Assembly: GCA_964550025.1 (NCBI GenBank)
Contig: CAZJYI010000072.1
Span: 1-54,241, forward strand
Source: CAZJYI01 sp964550025
GTDB taxonomy: Bacteria; Verrucomicrobiota; Kiritimatiellia; UBA8416; CAYOBW01
Direction: 5' to 3'
Length of the DNA: 54,241 nt
The number at the start of each line of letters is the position of its first letter. Within the stretch, counting starts at the first letter, position 1. The position numbers were made by a program, and so were the translations under genes. This document shows positions 1-8,577 of this stretch, piece by piece. Under the pieces are notes generated by a model. It was not told where the DNA came from, made no database searches, and saw only the letters and a list, made by a program, of their open reading frames with translations.

Positions 1-2
1 GG

Positions 3-908
3 GCCATGTGGTTCGTATTGGAGCTCGAGGAATACCATGCCCGCACCGGCGACCGAGAACTGGCAGAGCGCCTCCGCCCGAAAGTCGAGGCGCTCTTCGA
101 GTTCTTCGGACGTTTTGAGAACTCCGATGGTCTGCTGGAGAAGCTCGAGGAATGGGTCTTTGTGGAGTGGTCAAAGGCGAACCAGTTCGTGCAGGACGTC
201 AACTACCCGACCTGTATGCTCTACGCCGCCGCCCTCGGCGCCGGATCGCGGATCTACGGGAACAAGGAGTGGGGAAAGAAAGCCGCCCGCCTTCGCGCGG
301 TGATTAACGAACAGTCCTTCGACGGCACCTTCTACCGCGACCACGCCAAGCGCCTGCCCGACGGCAAGTTGGATGTGCGCCCGGACCGTACGGAAGTCTG
401 CCAGTACTACGCGTTCTTCTTCGGAACGGCCACGCCCGAAAGCCGTCCGAAACTCTGGAAGATGATGGTAGAGGAATTCGGACCGGCGCGGCGCGAAACC
501 AAGGCGCACGCGGAGATTCACCCCTGCAACCAGCTTCCCGGCAACATGCTGCGCATCGAAGTCCTGTCGCGGTACGGTGAAACCGGGCGCGTTCACGACG
601 AAGCCCTCGGATACTGGCATATGATGGCCGAGACTACGGGGACCCTGTGGGAGCATGACAGGCCTCAGGCTTCCTGTAACCACGGCTTCGCCTCGCATGC
701 CGCGGTCGTTCTCCGCCGCGACATCCTCGGCCTGCGCGACATCGATCGCCGGAACAAGACCATTACCTTCTCTGTTCCCGACAACCCGCTGACCCACTGT
801 CGCGGGTCGTTTCCGACCGACGACGGTGAGATCGTCGTGAACTGGAAACGTGGCGACGAACCGAAGATCAGATTGCCTGGGGGCTGGCGTCTACGACAGA
901 CCAAGTAA
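3..908 (+). CDS. GH78-like alpha-L-rhamnosidase, C-terminal part (cut by window start)
   Basis: The reading frame is open from the first full codon in the window, so the true start lies upstream. About 300 residues remain, covering the end of an (alpha/alpha)6 barrel and a short beta tail. The segments VEWSKANQFVQDVNYPT and TTGTLWEHDRPQASCNHGF match the GH78 pattern in which a Trp-Glu in the TLWE segment carries the general-base glutamate. The family hydrolyses terminal alpha-L-rhamnosyl bonds with inversion, normally after export. The N-terminal domains and the general-acid motif are outside the window, so membership rests on the C-terminal half only. A sulfatase follows after 59 bp on the same strand, so the two may be co-transcribed. 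A different six-hairpin glycosidase family is the main alternative. Confidence 0.72.
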   Translation, partial: AMWFVLELEEYHARTGDRELAERLRPKVEALFEFFGRFENSDGLLEKLEEWVFVEWSKANQFVQDVNYPTCMLYAAALGAGSRIYGNKEWGKKAARLRAVINEQSFDGTFYRDHAKRLPDGKLDVRPDRTEVCQYYAFFFGTATPESRPKLWKMMVEEFGPARRETKAHAEIHPCNQLPGNMLRIEVLSRYGETGRVHDEALGYWHMMAETTGTLWEHDRPQASCNHGFASHAAVVLRRDILGLRDIDRRNKTITFSVPDNPLTHCRGSFPTDDGEIVVNWKRGDEPKIRLPGGWRLRQTK

Positions 909-967
909 CCGAATGGCCGGCAGGTGCGCTAGCCTCGGAACGGCATCAACCGACAAATGGAGTGACC

Positions 968-2377
968 ATGAAAAGCGAGTTGTTTTCGACAGTAGTTCTG
1001 TTGTGTGCAGGGTTGGCGCTTGCCGCCGAACAACCCAACATCATCGTATTCCTGGCCGATGACCTCGGTTACGGGGAACTCGGGTGCCAGGGGAATCCCG
1101 AGATACCCACGCCACACATCGACGCCATCGCAGCGAACGGGGTGCGCTTTACCGATGGCTATGTCACCGGCCCGAACTGCAGCCCCTCCCGGGCAGGGCT
1201 GCTCACAGGACGGATCCCCACCCGGTTCGGGTACGAGTACAATCCGATCGGTGCGCGCAACGAGGACCCGGGCACCGGCCTGCCGGCGAAGGAAGTCACC
1301 CTTGCGGAGAGTCTGCACGATGCCGGATACACCACCGGTATCGTCGGCAAGTGGCACCAGGGAGGCGCGGCCGACTACCACCCCTTCCGGCACGGCTTCG
1401 ACGAGTTCTTCGGGTTCACCCATGAGGGCCACTACTTCGTCCCGCCGCCCTACAAAGGGGTAACCACCATGCTGCGCCGCAAAACACTCCCCGGCGGCGG
1501 CAAAGGGCGCTGGGCCGGGAAGAAGGGGCTCATCTACACCACGCACATGGGCTACGACGAACCGGACTACGATGCCAACAACCCCATCGTCCGCGGTGGG
1601 CAACCGGTGGTGGAGAGCGAATACCTGACCGATGCACTCACACGAGAAGCGGTTGACTTCATCGACCGCCACGACGACAAGCCGTTCTTCCTCTACCTGG
1701 CCTACAATGCGGTTCATAGCCCGTTGCAGGGCGCCGCTGCCTACATGGAGAAATTCGCCCGTATCGAGGACATCCATCGGCGGATTTTTGCGGCGATGCT
1801 GGGCAATATGGACGACAGCGTCGGAGCGGTGGTGGCGCAACTGCGAGAATCCGGACTCGAAGAGAATACGCTGGTCTTCTTCCTGAGCGACAACGGCGGC
1901 CCGACCCGGGAACTGACATCAAGCAACGCACCGCTGCGGGGAGAAAAGGGCCAGATGTACGAGGGCGCCCTGCGCGTGCCCTTCATGGTCCAGTGGAAGG
2001 GCAAGCTGCCTGCCGGAAAGGTGTATAGCAAGCCGGTCAGCTCGATGGATATCTTTGCCACGGCCTCTGCGGTTGCGGGGGCGAGAACGCCGAAGCAGGT
2101 CGACGGCGTCGATCTGATCCCCTACCTTACCGGTGAGAATGGTGGCCGCCCGCACGAGACCCTGTTCTGGCGCCAGGGAAAGCGGTATGGCTTGCGGCAT
2201 GGCGACTGGAAGCTTCTTCAGATGCCGGGACGGACCAAGTGGGAACTCTACGATCTCTCGAAGGACGTGTCTGAGACAACGGACCTGGCCAGGGAGCATC
2301 CCGAGAAACTGGGTGAATTGATTGCCCTCTGGGAGAAGATGAACGGCCAGATGCGCGCGCCGCTGTTTCTGCAGTGA
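968..2377 (+). CDS. Secreted type I sulfatase (formylglycine type)
   Basis: A 469-residue arylsulfatase-fold protein. The start at ATG 968 is preferred to GTG 962 because GGAG at 959-962 sits five bases ahead of it. Residues 1-20 form a Sec signal peptide ending LALAAEQ. The metal-binding pair D31-D32 lies in FLADDLGYG. The maturation motif C71-S-P-S-R is followed by LLTGR, so C71 is the residue converted to formylglycine. Later segments GKWHQGG, FLSDNGG and GEKGQMYEGALRVPF are also standard sulfatase core. The family hydrolyses sulfate esters on glycans or small molecules; the substrate cannot be read from the sequence. It follows the GH78 fragment closely, which suggests desulfation coupled to rhamnose release. 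Confidence 0.93.
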   Translation: MKSELFSTVVLLCAGLALAAEQPNIIVFLADDLGYGELGCQGNPEIPTPHIDAIAANGVRFTDGYVTGPNCSPSRAGLLTGRIPTRFGYEYNPIGARNEDPGTGLPAKEVTLAESLHDAGYTTGIVGKWHQGGAADYHPFRHGFDEFFGFTHEGHYFVPPPYKGVTTMLRRKTLPGGGKGRWAGKKGLIYTTHMGYDEPDYDANNPIVRGGQPVVESEYLTDALTREAVDFIDRHDDKPFFLYLAYNAVHSPLQGAAAYMEKFARIEDIHRRIFAAMLGNMDDSVGAVVAQLRESGLEENTLVFFLSDNGGPTRELTSSNAPLRGEKGQMYEGALRVPFMVQWKGKLPAGKVYSKPVSSMDIFATASAVAGARTPKQVDGVDLIPYLTGENGGRPHETLFWRQGKRYGLRHGDWKLLQMPGRTKWELYDLSKDVSETTDLAREHPEKLGELIALWEKMNGQMRAPLFLQ

Positions 2378-2510
2378 TGGGGACGGTAGAAGGGCGGAGG
2401 AAACACGCGAGAAACGGGGATAGGAAGGGATGGAAAGGACGTAACGGTTAAGCTTGGCAAGTGACTTTGTGCTGCAGTGGGTGCCGCCGCACAGGTCTCG
2501 CGGGCGGGTG

Positions 2511-2581
2511 GAGATTAGGTAATGAGATTAGGTAACGAGATCAAGTACGAGCAATCGGTCTTAATCTCGTTACCTAATCTC
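2511..2581. repeat. Perfect 18-bp inverted repeat in a 304-bp intergenic gap
   Basis: GAGATTAGGTAACGAGAT at 2524-2541 is exactly complementary to 2564-2581, leaving a 22-nt loop. A 13-bp near-copy of the left arm start lies directly in front (2511-2523), making a short tandem duplication. The arms are A/T-richer than nearby genes and no T-run follows, so a simple rho-independent terminator is unlikely. The remainder of 2378-2681, between the sulfatase and the dehydrogenase, shows no gene. The arrangement resembles the other inverted-repeat segments of this window in architecture, not in sequence. Confidence 0.8.
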
Positions 2582-2681
2582 TTTACTTCATCTCCTGTCA
2601 CAGCACGCGACTGCCACGGGCCTGGCCTTCCCTGCCCTACGGGGAGACTACCCAACCTTAACGGTCAGAGAAAGGACTCGA

Positions 2682-3728
2682 ATGAAAGCTGCTGTAATCA
2701 AAGAACCCGGGGTGATTGTTGTTGAAGAGGTCGCCGCCCCCGTGCCGGGCAGGGGCGAGGTCCTGTTGACGGTGGATGCCTGTGCGCTGTGCGGAACCGA
2801 CCAGCGCGTGCTGAAGGGCGAAAAGCACGTGGATGTGCCGATTGTCGGCCACGAGATCGCCGGCACCGTCGCGGCCGTGGGTGAGGGCGTCGAGGATGTT
2901 CAGGTCGGGGAGCGCTATGCCGTGCAGACGGTGATCGGCTGCAATAACTGCCCGATGTGCGCCATCGACCGCCAGAACCTCTGCGAAAACGGGTTCAAGG
3001 CGATGGGCTACCAGTGGAACGGCGGCTTCGCCGAGCAGATGGTGATGCCGGCCGAAGGGGTCACCCAGGGCTGCCTGATTCCCCTACCCCACGGCATGAG
3101 CGCCGAGTCGGCGACGCTGATCGAGCCGCTGAGCTGCTGTGTGAACGGCATGCGCTGCATTCCGCTCGAAGGCATGGAGACAATCGCGGTGTTCGGCGGC
3201 GGCATCATCGGCGTGCTCAACGGATTGGTCGCCAAGGCGCGCGGCGCAAAGAAGGTAGTCATCTTTGATGTGGCGCAGGATCGTCTCAATCTGCTCGAGT
3301 CGCTTGGTCTGCCGTTCGACGGGTTCGTCAACAGCCGTGACAACGATCCGGTCGAGTGGGTCAAGTCTCTCACCGGCGGACACGGCGCCGACGCTGTCGT
3401 GGTCGCCGCTTCGGTCAAGCAGCTCGTGCCGGTGGGACTCAAGATGCTGGCGCGTGACGGCCATCTTTCCATCTTCGCCGGCATGCCGAAGTCCGACCCG
3501 GAGGAACCGCTGGACCTTAACCTGATCCACTACCCCGAGGTGCACATCCACGGCGCCAATAGCTCCGTGCAGCGAGACTACATCGAGGCCTGTGAACTGA
3601 TCGGCAGCGGGAAAGTCGCAGCCGAGAAGCTAGTGACGCACACTTTCAGTCTCGACGACTTCAACGAGGCCGTCGCTACGCAGGGCACCCCGGCATCGGG
3701 CGCGCTTAAGGTCATCATCAAACCGTAA
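2682..3728 (+). CDS. Zinc-dependent medium-chain dehydrogenase (sorbitol dehydrogenase-like)
   Basis: A 348-residue MDR-family alcohol/polyol dehydrogenase of standard length. Catalytic zinc ligands are visible as C37 (ALCGTDQ) and H57-E58 (VGHE). The structural zinc site is C87, C90, C93 and C101. The Rossmann motif GGGIIG lies near residue 168. The family oxidises a secondary alcohol or polyol with NAD(P)+ in the cytoplasm. It starts a compact cluster: the class II aldolase begins 15 bp later and L-rhamnose isomerase follows, so a role in rhamnose or fucose breakdown, for example handling lactaldehyde or a sugar alcohol, is plausible. Exact substrate is not determined. AGAAAGGA upstream of ATG 2682 supports this start. 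Confidence 0.88.
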   Translation: MKAAVIKEPGVIVVEEVAAPVPGRGEVLLTVDACALCGTDQRVLKGEKHVDVPIVGHEIAGTVAAVGEGVEDVQVGERYAVQTVIGCNNCPMCAIDRQNLCENGFKAMGYQWNGGFAEQMVMPAEGVTQGCLIPLPHGMSAESATLIEPLSCCVNGMRCIPLEGMETIAVFGGGIIGVLNGLVAKARGAKKVVIFDVAQDRLNLLESLGLPFDGFVNSRDNDPVEWVKSLTGGHGADAVVVAASVKQLVPVGLKMLARDGHLSIFAGMPKSDPEEPLDLNLIHYPEVHIHGANSSVQRDYIEACELIGSGKVAAEKLVTHTFSLDDFNEAVATQGTPASGALKVIIKP

Positions 3729-3743
3729 AACAAGAACTCCATT

Positions 3744-4457
3744 ATGAAGTGTGTAGAAGAGTATGCCGATGAAGTCGCGGCGTTTCTGAAGGTCTGCCAT
3801 CACCTGGCCGACAAGATGTTTGTAACTGGTTACGGCGGAAACGCGGCCTGGAAGCTGGAAGAGGACCTGATCATCATCACGCCGACCAAGATGAATAAGG
3901 GCGACATCACCACGGATGATGTGGTGTTCATCAATATGGCCGGTGATGTCGTTGAAGGCTCCCGCCGCCCGACCGGCGAACGGCCGATGTACATCAAGTT
4001 TTTCAATGATCGCCCGGATATCCGGTCGGTGATTCATTGCCATGCCCCCAATGTCGGAGCGTTCGCCATTACGGGCGGTCCGAATCTGCTGATGCGGCCG
4101 TTCTTCCCGGAGGCCGCGCACGAAGTGGGACCGGTGCCGGTGGTTCCCTACGGCGAGCCGCTCACGCAGCAGCTGGCCGATAACTTCGAGCCGTTCATCC
4201 GCAAGTACAACAGTTTCATCATGGAGAACCACGGGCTGGTGACGATGAGCGTGAAGTCGATTGACTACACGATGATGAATATCGACCTGCTCGAAATGTC
4301 GGCATATTCGATTCTGCAGGCTTTGGCCACCGGCCGCGAGCTGAAGGAGTTGTCGCGCCAAGACGTCGCGAATCTGGACAATGTCATGAAGGAACGCAAC
4401 GACCCGATGTTTGGCGCGCCCGGCGTGTACGAGTCGCTGGTGGAACTGTATTTCTGA
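3744..4457 (+). CDS. Class II aldolase (rhamnulose/fuculose-1-phosphate aldolase-like)
   Basis: A 237-residue class II aldolase/adducin-type protein. It has the family's zinc triad as H98-x-H100 (VIHCHAPN) and H163 (MENHG), with E79 in PTGERPMY at the position of the catalytic glutamate. Family members cleave 6-deoxyketose 1-phosphates into dihydroxyacetone phosphate and L-lactaldehyde. Placement between a zinc dehydrogenase and L-rhamnose isomerase favours L-rhamnulose-1-phosphate as substrate, but E. coli RhaD is longer (about 274 residues) and FucA shorter (about 215), so sequence alone does not decide. No rhamnulokinase gene lies in this window to supply the phosphate, which is unexpected for the standard pathway. 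Confidence 0.85.
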   Translation: MKCVEEYADEVAAFLKVCHHLADKMFVTGYGGNAAWKLEEDLIIITPTKMNKGDITTDDVVFINMAGDVVEGSRRPTGERPMYIKFFNDRPDIRSVIHCHAPNVGAFAITGGPNLLMRPFFPEAAHEVGPVPVVPYGEPLTQQLADNFEPFIRKYNSFIMENHGLVTMSVKSIDYTMMNIDLLEMSAYSILQALATGRELKELSRQDVANLDNVMKERNDPMFGAPGVYESLVELYF

Positions 4458-4472
4458 ACGGACAAAGGGAAT

Positions 4473-4559
4473 CGGTTGACAAGAACGGCGACGAGAACGG
4501 TGGACGATTGAGCCGTTCTCTACTCGTCGTCCGTTCACGTCGCCGCTATCGTCAACCGG
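4473..4559. repeat. Intergenic inverted repeat, copy 1 (upstream of rhaA)
   Basis: The outer arms 4473-4493 and 4539-4559 pair as 8 bp, a 5-nt internal mismatch and 8 bp (CGGTTGAC...CGGCGACG). Inside is an 8-bp hairpin, GAGAACGG at 4493-4500 against CCGTTCTC at 4513-4520. Its left side matches copy 2 at 5896 in about 25 of 28 positions. The two copies flank rhaA. The element could be a REP/MITE-type mobile repeat or an mRNA-processing or stability hairpin. Confidence 0.8.
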
Positions 4560-4598
4560 AATGGCAGGGAAACGAATAAGAAGACGAAGAGGACGACT

Positions 4599-5855
4599 AT
4601 GACTGACAACAGCTACGAGTTGGCAAAGGAACAGTACGCGGCTTTCGGAGTTGATACGGATGCGGCGATCGAGGAAGCACTGGCGATTCCGGTCTCGCTG
4701 CACTGTTGGCAGGCCGACGATAATATCGGTTTCGAAGGGCAGGACGGGGTCAGCGGCGGCGGAATCATGGCGACGGGCAACCACCCGGGACGCGCCCGCA
4801 CGGCCGACGAGGTCCGACAGGACCTGGCCAAGTCCATTTCTCTCATCCCCGGTGTCTCGCGCGTGAACGTGCATTCCTACTACGCCGAGTTTGACGACGG
4901 CTTTGTCGATCGCGATCGACTCGAACCCAGGCACTTTCAGAAGTGGATGGACTGGGCAAAGGAACTGGGCATCGGCCTCGACTTCAATCCCAGCTTCCAC
5001 GCGCATCCGAAAGCCGATGACGGTTTTACCCTTTCGCATGCCGATGCCGAGATCCGCAACTTCTGGATCGAGCACGGCAAGCGCGCGCGCAGGATCGCCG
5101 AGGCGATGGCCGACGCGCAGGGCACGCCGTGCAACACCAACTTCTGGGTACCGGACGGGGCCAAGGACCTGGTGGCCGATCGCTGGGGGCCGCGCCGGCG
5201 TCTCGCCGAGTCGTATGACGCGATCTTCGCGGACAAGAGCGTGGACGACACCAAGTGCGTTGACTTCGTGGAGAGCAAGCTGTTTGGAATCGGCAGCGAG
5301 GAGTACGTGGTCGGCTCGCACGATTTCTATACGGTCTATGCATTGACGCGTGGAAAAGGGCTCTGCATGGACATGGGGCACTACCATCCCACCGAGACCA
5401 TTCACGACAAGATCTCCGCCCAGCTCATGGCCCAGAGCAAACTGCTGCTGCACGTCAGTCGCCCGATTCGCTGGGATTCCGATCACGTGGTCATCTTCAA
5501 CGATGACCTGAAGAGCGTTTTTCTGGAAATCGAGCGCGGTGATGCGTGGGAGAAGGTTGTTGTGGCGCTCGACTTCTTTGACGCCTCCATCAACCGTGTC
5601 GGCGCCTACGTGATCGGTACCCGCGCGAGCCGCAAAGGCATTCTCTACGCGCTCCTCGATCCGACTGCGTTGTTGCAGGCCTATGAGGCGCAGGATAAGA
5701 ACGCCCAGCGCCTGGCGTTGATGGAAGAGTTCAAGTCGATGCCGTTCGGCGCGGTCTGGAATCGGCTGTGCGAAAAGGCCGGCGCCCCGACCGGCGCGGA
5801 CTGGCTCGCCGAGATGGAGGCGTACGAAACCGACATCCTCGGTTCACGCGTGTAG
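4599..5855 (+). CDS. rhaA: L-rhamnose isomerase
   Basis: A 418-residue protein, almost exactly the length of E. coli RhaA (419). Diagnostic segments appear in order: IPVSLHCWQADDNIGFEG, GGGIMATGNHPGRART, NVHSYYAEF, NPSFHAHPK, DMGHYHPTE and HVSRPIRWDSDHVV. The His and Asp residues in the last segments are the metal-binding and catalytic region of this TIM-barrel enzyme. It converts L-rhamnose to L-rhamnulose in the cytoplasm (EC 5.3.1.14). It is the third gene of the dehydrogenase-aldolase-isomerase cluster but is separated from the aldolase by a 141-bp gap filled by an inverted-repeat element. GAAGACGAAGAGGACG upstream offers a purine-rich ribosome site. This is the firmest enzyme call in the window and ties the locus to rhamnose. 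Confidence 0.96.
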   Translation: MTDNSYELAKEQYAAFGVDTDAAIEEALAIPVSLHCWQADDNIGFEGQDGVSGGGIMATGNHPGRARTADEVRQDLAKSISLIPGVSRVNVHSYYAEFDDGFVDRDRLEPRHFQKWMDWAKELGIGLDFNPSFHAHPKADDGFTLSHADAEIRNFWIEHGKRARRIAEAMADAQGTPCNTNFWVPDGAKDLVADRWGPRRRLAESYDAIFADKSVDDTKCVDFVESKLFGIGSEEYVVGSHDFYTVYALTRGKGLCMDMGHYHPTETIHDKISAQLMAQSKLLLHVSRPIRWDSDHVVIFNDDLKSVFLEIERGDAWEKVVVALDFFDASINRVGAYVIGTRASRKGILYALLDPTALLQAYEAQDKNAQRLALMEEFKSMPFGAVWNRLCEKAGAPTGADWLAEMEAYETDILGSRV

Positions 5856-5895
5856 CGCACGACGTGGCCGGGTGCTGGTTTCGGGGACGGGGAGT

Positions 5896-5981
5896 CGGTT
5901 AACGAGAACGGCGACGAGAGCGGATTACGAGTGAAGATTCTCTCAATCGTCAACCTCTCTCGTCGCCGCTATCGTCGACCG
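5896..5981. repeat. Intergenic inverted repeat, copy 2 (downstream of rhaA)
   Basis: Arms of 25 nt (5896-5920 and 5957-5981) match in 21 positions, ending in the exact core CGGCGACGAGAG / CTCTCGTCGCCG. The right arm shares GTCGCCGCTATCGTC with copy 1. It lies in the 247-bp gap after rhaA. It has no downstream T-run, so a repeat element is favoured over a classical terminator. Confidence 0.8.
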
Positions 5982-6102
5982 AAAAGGACGGCAAGGCGGG
6001 GGAGAACGCGGAGAACCCGTTAAGCCCCTGCGACAAAGAGAATACGACAAGAGTGCGTACCGTCAGTTCTGACAGAACGTGCTTTCGCGAAAAGGAGGAA
6101 AC

Positions 6103-7515
6103 GTGAAGGAGTCAACATGGATCCGAGGGCCAGCGCAGGGCATCCTTATGGCCTGTTGCATCCTGCTGCTTGCGCCAGTGCTTTCGGCCAAGGAGAGAGT
6201 TGACGAGTCAAAGATGGAATACATAGACAATGGTACGATCAAACTGGGTGTAAATCTGGCACTTGGGGGCGCGATCACCTACATAGCAGACTCCAAGAGC
6301 GGAAAGAACCTCGTCAACAACTGGGATTGGGGACGCCAGATCCAGATGTCGTTCTTCGCTGAGCCTCGGCCTTACATTGAGAAGGGCCAGAAGCCGAAGA
6401 AACACTGGGAGCATATTGGTTGGAATCCGATTCAGGCCGGCGACGACCATGGCAACGGCTCGAAAGTCGTTGAGTTCACGAAGAGGAACACGGGTCTCTA
6501 TGTGAAGTGTATCCCCATGCAGTGGCCGTTGAACAACGTGCCGGGTGAATGCACCTATGAGTGCTGGATCGAGCTCGTAGCGAACACGGTGCAGGTACGG
6601 TGCCGACTCAACAACGCGCGGTCTGATCAAACCCAGTACATGGGCAGGCACCAGGAGCTGCCGGCGGTCTATACCAACGGTGAGTACTACCGCCTGATGA
6701 CCTACAGGGGCGACAAACCGTTTACCGGCGACGCGGTGAACCGAATCCCGAAAAGGACCGGAGGCGGCTTTCCGTGGACATACTGGCTTGCCACGGAGAA
6801 CTGGGCAGCCCTCGTCAATGACGACAACTGGGGGCTGGGCATCTACAAGCCGGACAATTCCTTGTTCATCGGCGGATTTGCGGGCAAAGAAGGCCGTGGC
6901 GGCACGCACGATTCACCGACGGGGTACATCGCGCCTCTGCATACGGAGATCCTGGATCACAACATCACGTATGATTACGACTACACGCTCATCCTGGGAA
7001 GCCTGGCTGACATTCGCGGCTATGCCGTCGCCCAGGGGCGGGGAGGGAAACTCCCAGACTGGCGGTTCGCGAAAGATCGACAACACTGGCACTACGTGAT
7101 CGCTGCCGGATCCGGCAGAAGCGCCCCAACTGACGGAGGGTGGCCCATCGCGGGGCACCTACAGCTTGACCTGACCAGGGACGGGACGACGGCGATCAGC
7201 CCTCCCTCACTTTGGAAGGCAGACGACGCGCCGGTTGCTCACATCACGGCGGCGTTCAAGACCGAGCAGAAGAAGGCGACAGTCGCCTGGACAAACTACA
7301 CCACGGACAACCCCAGCTACGCGTTTAACGTGGCGAAGAGCGTCGGATTCGACATTGTCGGAGACGGGAGGTTTCGAACCTATACGGTCAACCTGGCGGG
7401 GACTCCGACCTACAAAGGCGCGATGAGTTACCTGATGCTCAAGCCTGTCTTGAAAGGCGAGAAGGGAGCATGGGTCAAGCTCGAACGGGTCCGGCTCGGC
7501 AACGCGTCAGAGTGA
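6103..7515 (+). CDS. Secreted protein of unknown family (paralogue of 31614-33008)
   Basis: About 470 residues, started at GTG 6103 because AGGAGG (6093-6098) lies four bases upstream; the frame is open from GTG 6079. Residues 8-30 form a Sec signal (GILMACCILLLAPVLSA). I do not recognise the family. Conserved with the paralogue are DWGRQIQMSF, GWNPIQ, the CTYECW/CTFECW segment, RLNNAR, QELPA-YTNG, DDWGLG/DNWGLG and ILDHNI-Y-YDYTL. Aromatic residues are rich and no lipobox is seen. The paralogues look about half identical by eye in the core. The many W, Y, H and D residues and the setting among sulfatases and rhamnosidases suggest a carbohydrate-active or -binding protein, possibly a beta-sandwich enzyme. 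That is inference only. The gene ends nine bases inside a convergent broken GH51 gene. Confidence 0.85.
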   Translation: MKESTWIRGPAQGILMACCILLLAPVLSAKERVDESKMEYIDNGTIKLGVNLALGGAITYIADSKSGKNLVNNWDWGRQIQMSFFAEPRPYIEKGQKPKKHWEHIGWNPIQAGDDHGNGSKVVEFTKRNTGLYVKCIPMQWPLNNVPGECTYECWIELVANTVQVRCRLNNARSDQTQYMGRHQELPAVYTNGEYYRLMTYRGDKPFTGDAVNRIPKRTGGGFPWTYWLATENWAALVNDDNWGLGIYKPDNSLFIGGFAGKEGRGGTHDSPTGYIAPLHTEILDHNITYDYDYTLILGSLADIRGYAVAQGRGGKLPDWRFAKDRQHWHYVIAAGSGRSAPTDGGWPIAGHLQLDLTRDGTTAISPPSLWKADDAPVAHITAAFKTEQKKATVAWTNYTTDNPSYAFNVAKSVGFDIVGDGRFRTYTVNLAGTPTYKGAMSYLMLKPVLKGEKGAWVKLERVRLGNASE

Positions 7516-8070
7516 GCCGGTCAGGGCCACGTCGACAATCGTCAGTGAGTGAGGCGGCAGGATCGTGGTTCCCTTGCTGAAGGTCTGCTCCACTTTCTTC
7601 GGGGCCACACGGTCGGGGGTATCGATGTCGTTATAGGCGTCAGGTGAGTCGGCCGTGAGAAGGGCTGCACTGAAGGTGCCGTCGAGAGGCGCGTCCTTTA
7701 TCTTCAGCGTGCAGGATAGGTCTTCCGAGGGATGGCGGTTCACCAGGGCAATGGCCCAGCGTTTGCCCGATCCGTCCACGGTGGCGATGGCATCGACCAC
7801 TGCCACCGATGCGCTGCCATGGGCAAGCCTGTCCGCGTTGACTTGTGTCTTGGCTACATGCGCCTGGAGCAGATTGGCGTACATCGCCATGGTGTGAAAA
7901 TGGGTGCGCTTGACGATTCCTTTTGGGTGGACATAGAGAGGCCCCGTCTGGTTCACAAGGCAGGCGATGTTCGCCATCGTGACATCATCAGCGTGACGCA
8001 GGCAGGCGTTGAAGAACGAGGCGCAAAACAGCGCATCAGTCAAGGTGTAAAGAAAGGAAGGTGTGAACAC
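7507..8070 (-). pseudogene. GH51 alpha-L-arabinofuranosidase remnant, C-terminal third only
   Basis: The 187-residue frame carries the GH51 C-terminal pattern YTLTDALFCASFFNACLRH followed by ADDVTMANIACLVNQTGPLYV and a beta domain with ALVNRHPSED. Complete GH51 enzymes have roughly 500 or more residues. The N-terminal barrel with the catalytic Asn-Glu pair and the nucleophile is missing. A stop codon (TGA) lies 27 nt before the first possible start (GTG 8068-8070), so the break is real and not an annotation choice. The product cannot be catalytic. It overlaps the end of the plus-strand gene by nine bases and sits beside two more gene fragments. Confidence 0.8.
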
Positions 8071-8134
8071 AGGTCCTTCGCAGATACCACCTCAAAGACA
8101 GCAGCCACGAACACCTGCCCCCTGGCTCCTGATC

Positions 8135-8371
8135 TCACCTAATGACGAACAGCGTGCCCTGGGTGGCCGCCACGGCCTCCAACACGACCGCTTCTATGGA
8201 AACGGCATCCCCTGAGCTGACGTTGACGGCGATATTTCCACTTCCATCCGCAGACAAGCCTTCAAGGATCAGGTCCGGGCTGAGCGGCACGGTGCTAAAC
8301 AAAGTGGTGCGACTGAGACCGGTTCGAGAGATTACCCCTGCACCGTCGGTCACGGTAAAATCTATTTCTGG
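8135..8371 (-). pseudogene. C-terminal fragment of a beta-rich secreted protein (unidentified)
   Basis: About 78 residues in the minus frame, from LPEIDFTVTDGAGVISR to GTLFVIR, read like the beta-sandwich end of a carbohydrate-active or surface protein: alternating hydrophobics, DG turns and no start of its own. The frame appears to lose meaning at about 8372-8383, exactly where an AraC tail begins on the opposite strand. I cannot name the parent family. It lies upstream of the GH51 remnant on the same strand. Confidence 0.45.
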
Positions 8372-8382
8372 CAGACCCCGCA

Positions 8383-8577
8383 ATGGGAGTTTCTTCGCGC
8401 GAAAAGGTCGCCGCCCTGCGCATCGAAGCCGCGCAACACCTGCTGCGCATGACAACCCGGACGCTCGCCGACATTGCCGCCCAAGTGGGTTACGGGACCG
8501 AGTACGCCTTTTCGGATGCTTTCAAGCGGGTGACCGGCTGCCGCCCGGGCGCTTTCCGCCGTTCAAGCATCCTTTGA
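8383..8577 (+). pseudogene. AraC-family regulator remnant, DNA-binding tail only
   Basis: The 64-residue frame holds the second helix-turn-helix of an AraC/XylS regulator: RIEAAQHLLRMTTRTLADIA then QVGYGTEYAFSDAFKRVTG and CRPGAFRR. A stop at 8356 closes the frame just upstream. Full regulators have about 100 residues of HTH domain plus a sensor domain, both missing here. AraC regulators commonly control sugar-use genes, so this may be the former local regulator, truncated by a rearrangement at about 8372-8383. Confidence 0.72.

Noticed and set aside
3630..5486. Long minus-strand open frame of 618 codons opposite the aldolase and rhaA
   Set aside because: It mirrors two well-supported genes on the plus strand, has no recognisable domain or ribosome site, and such antisense frames are common in GC-rich coding DNA.
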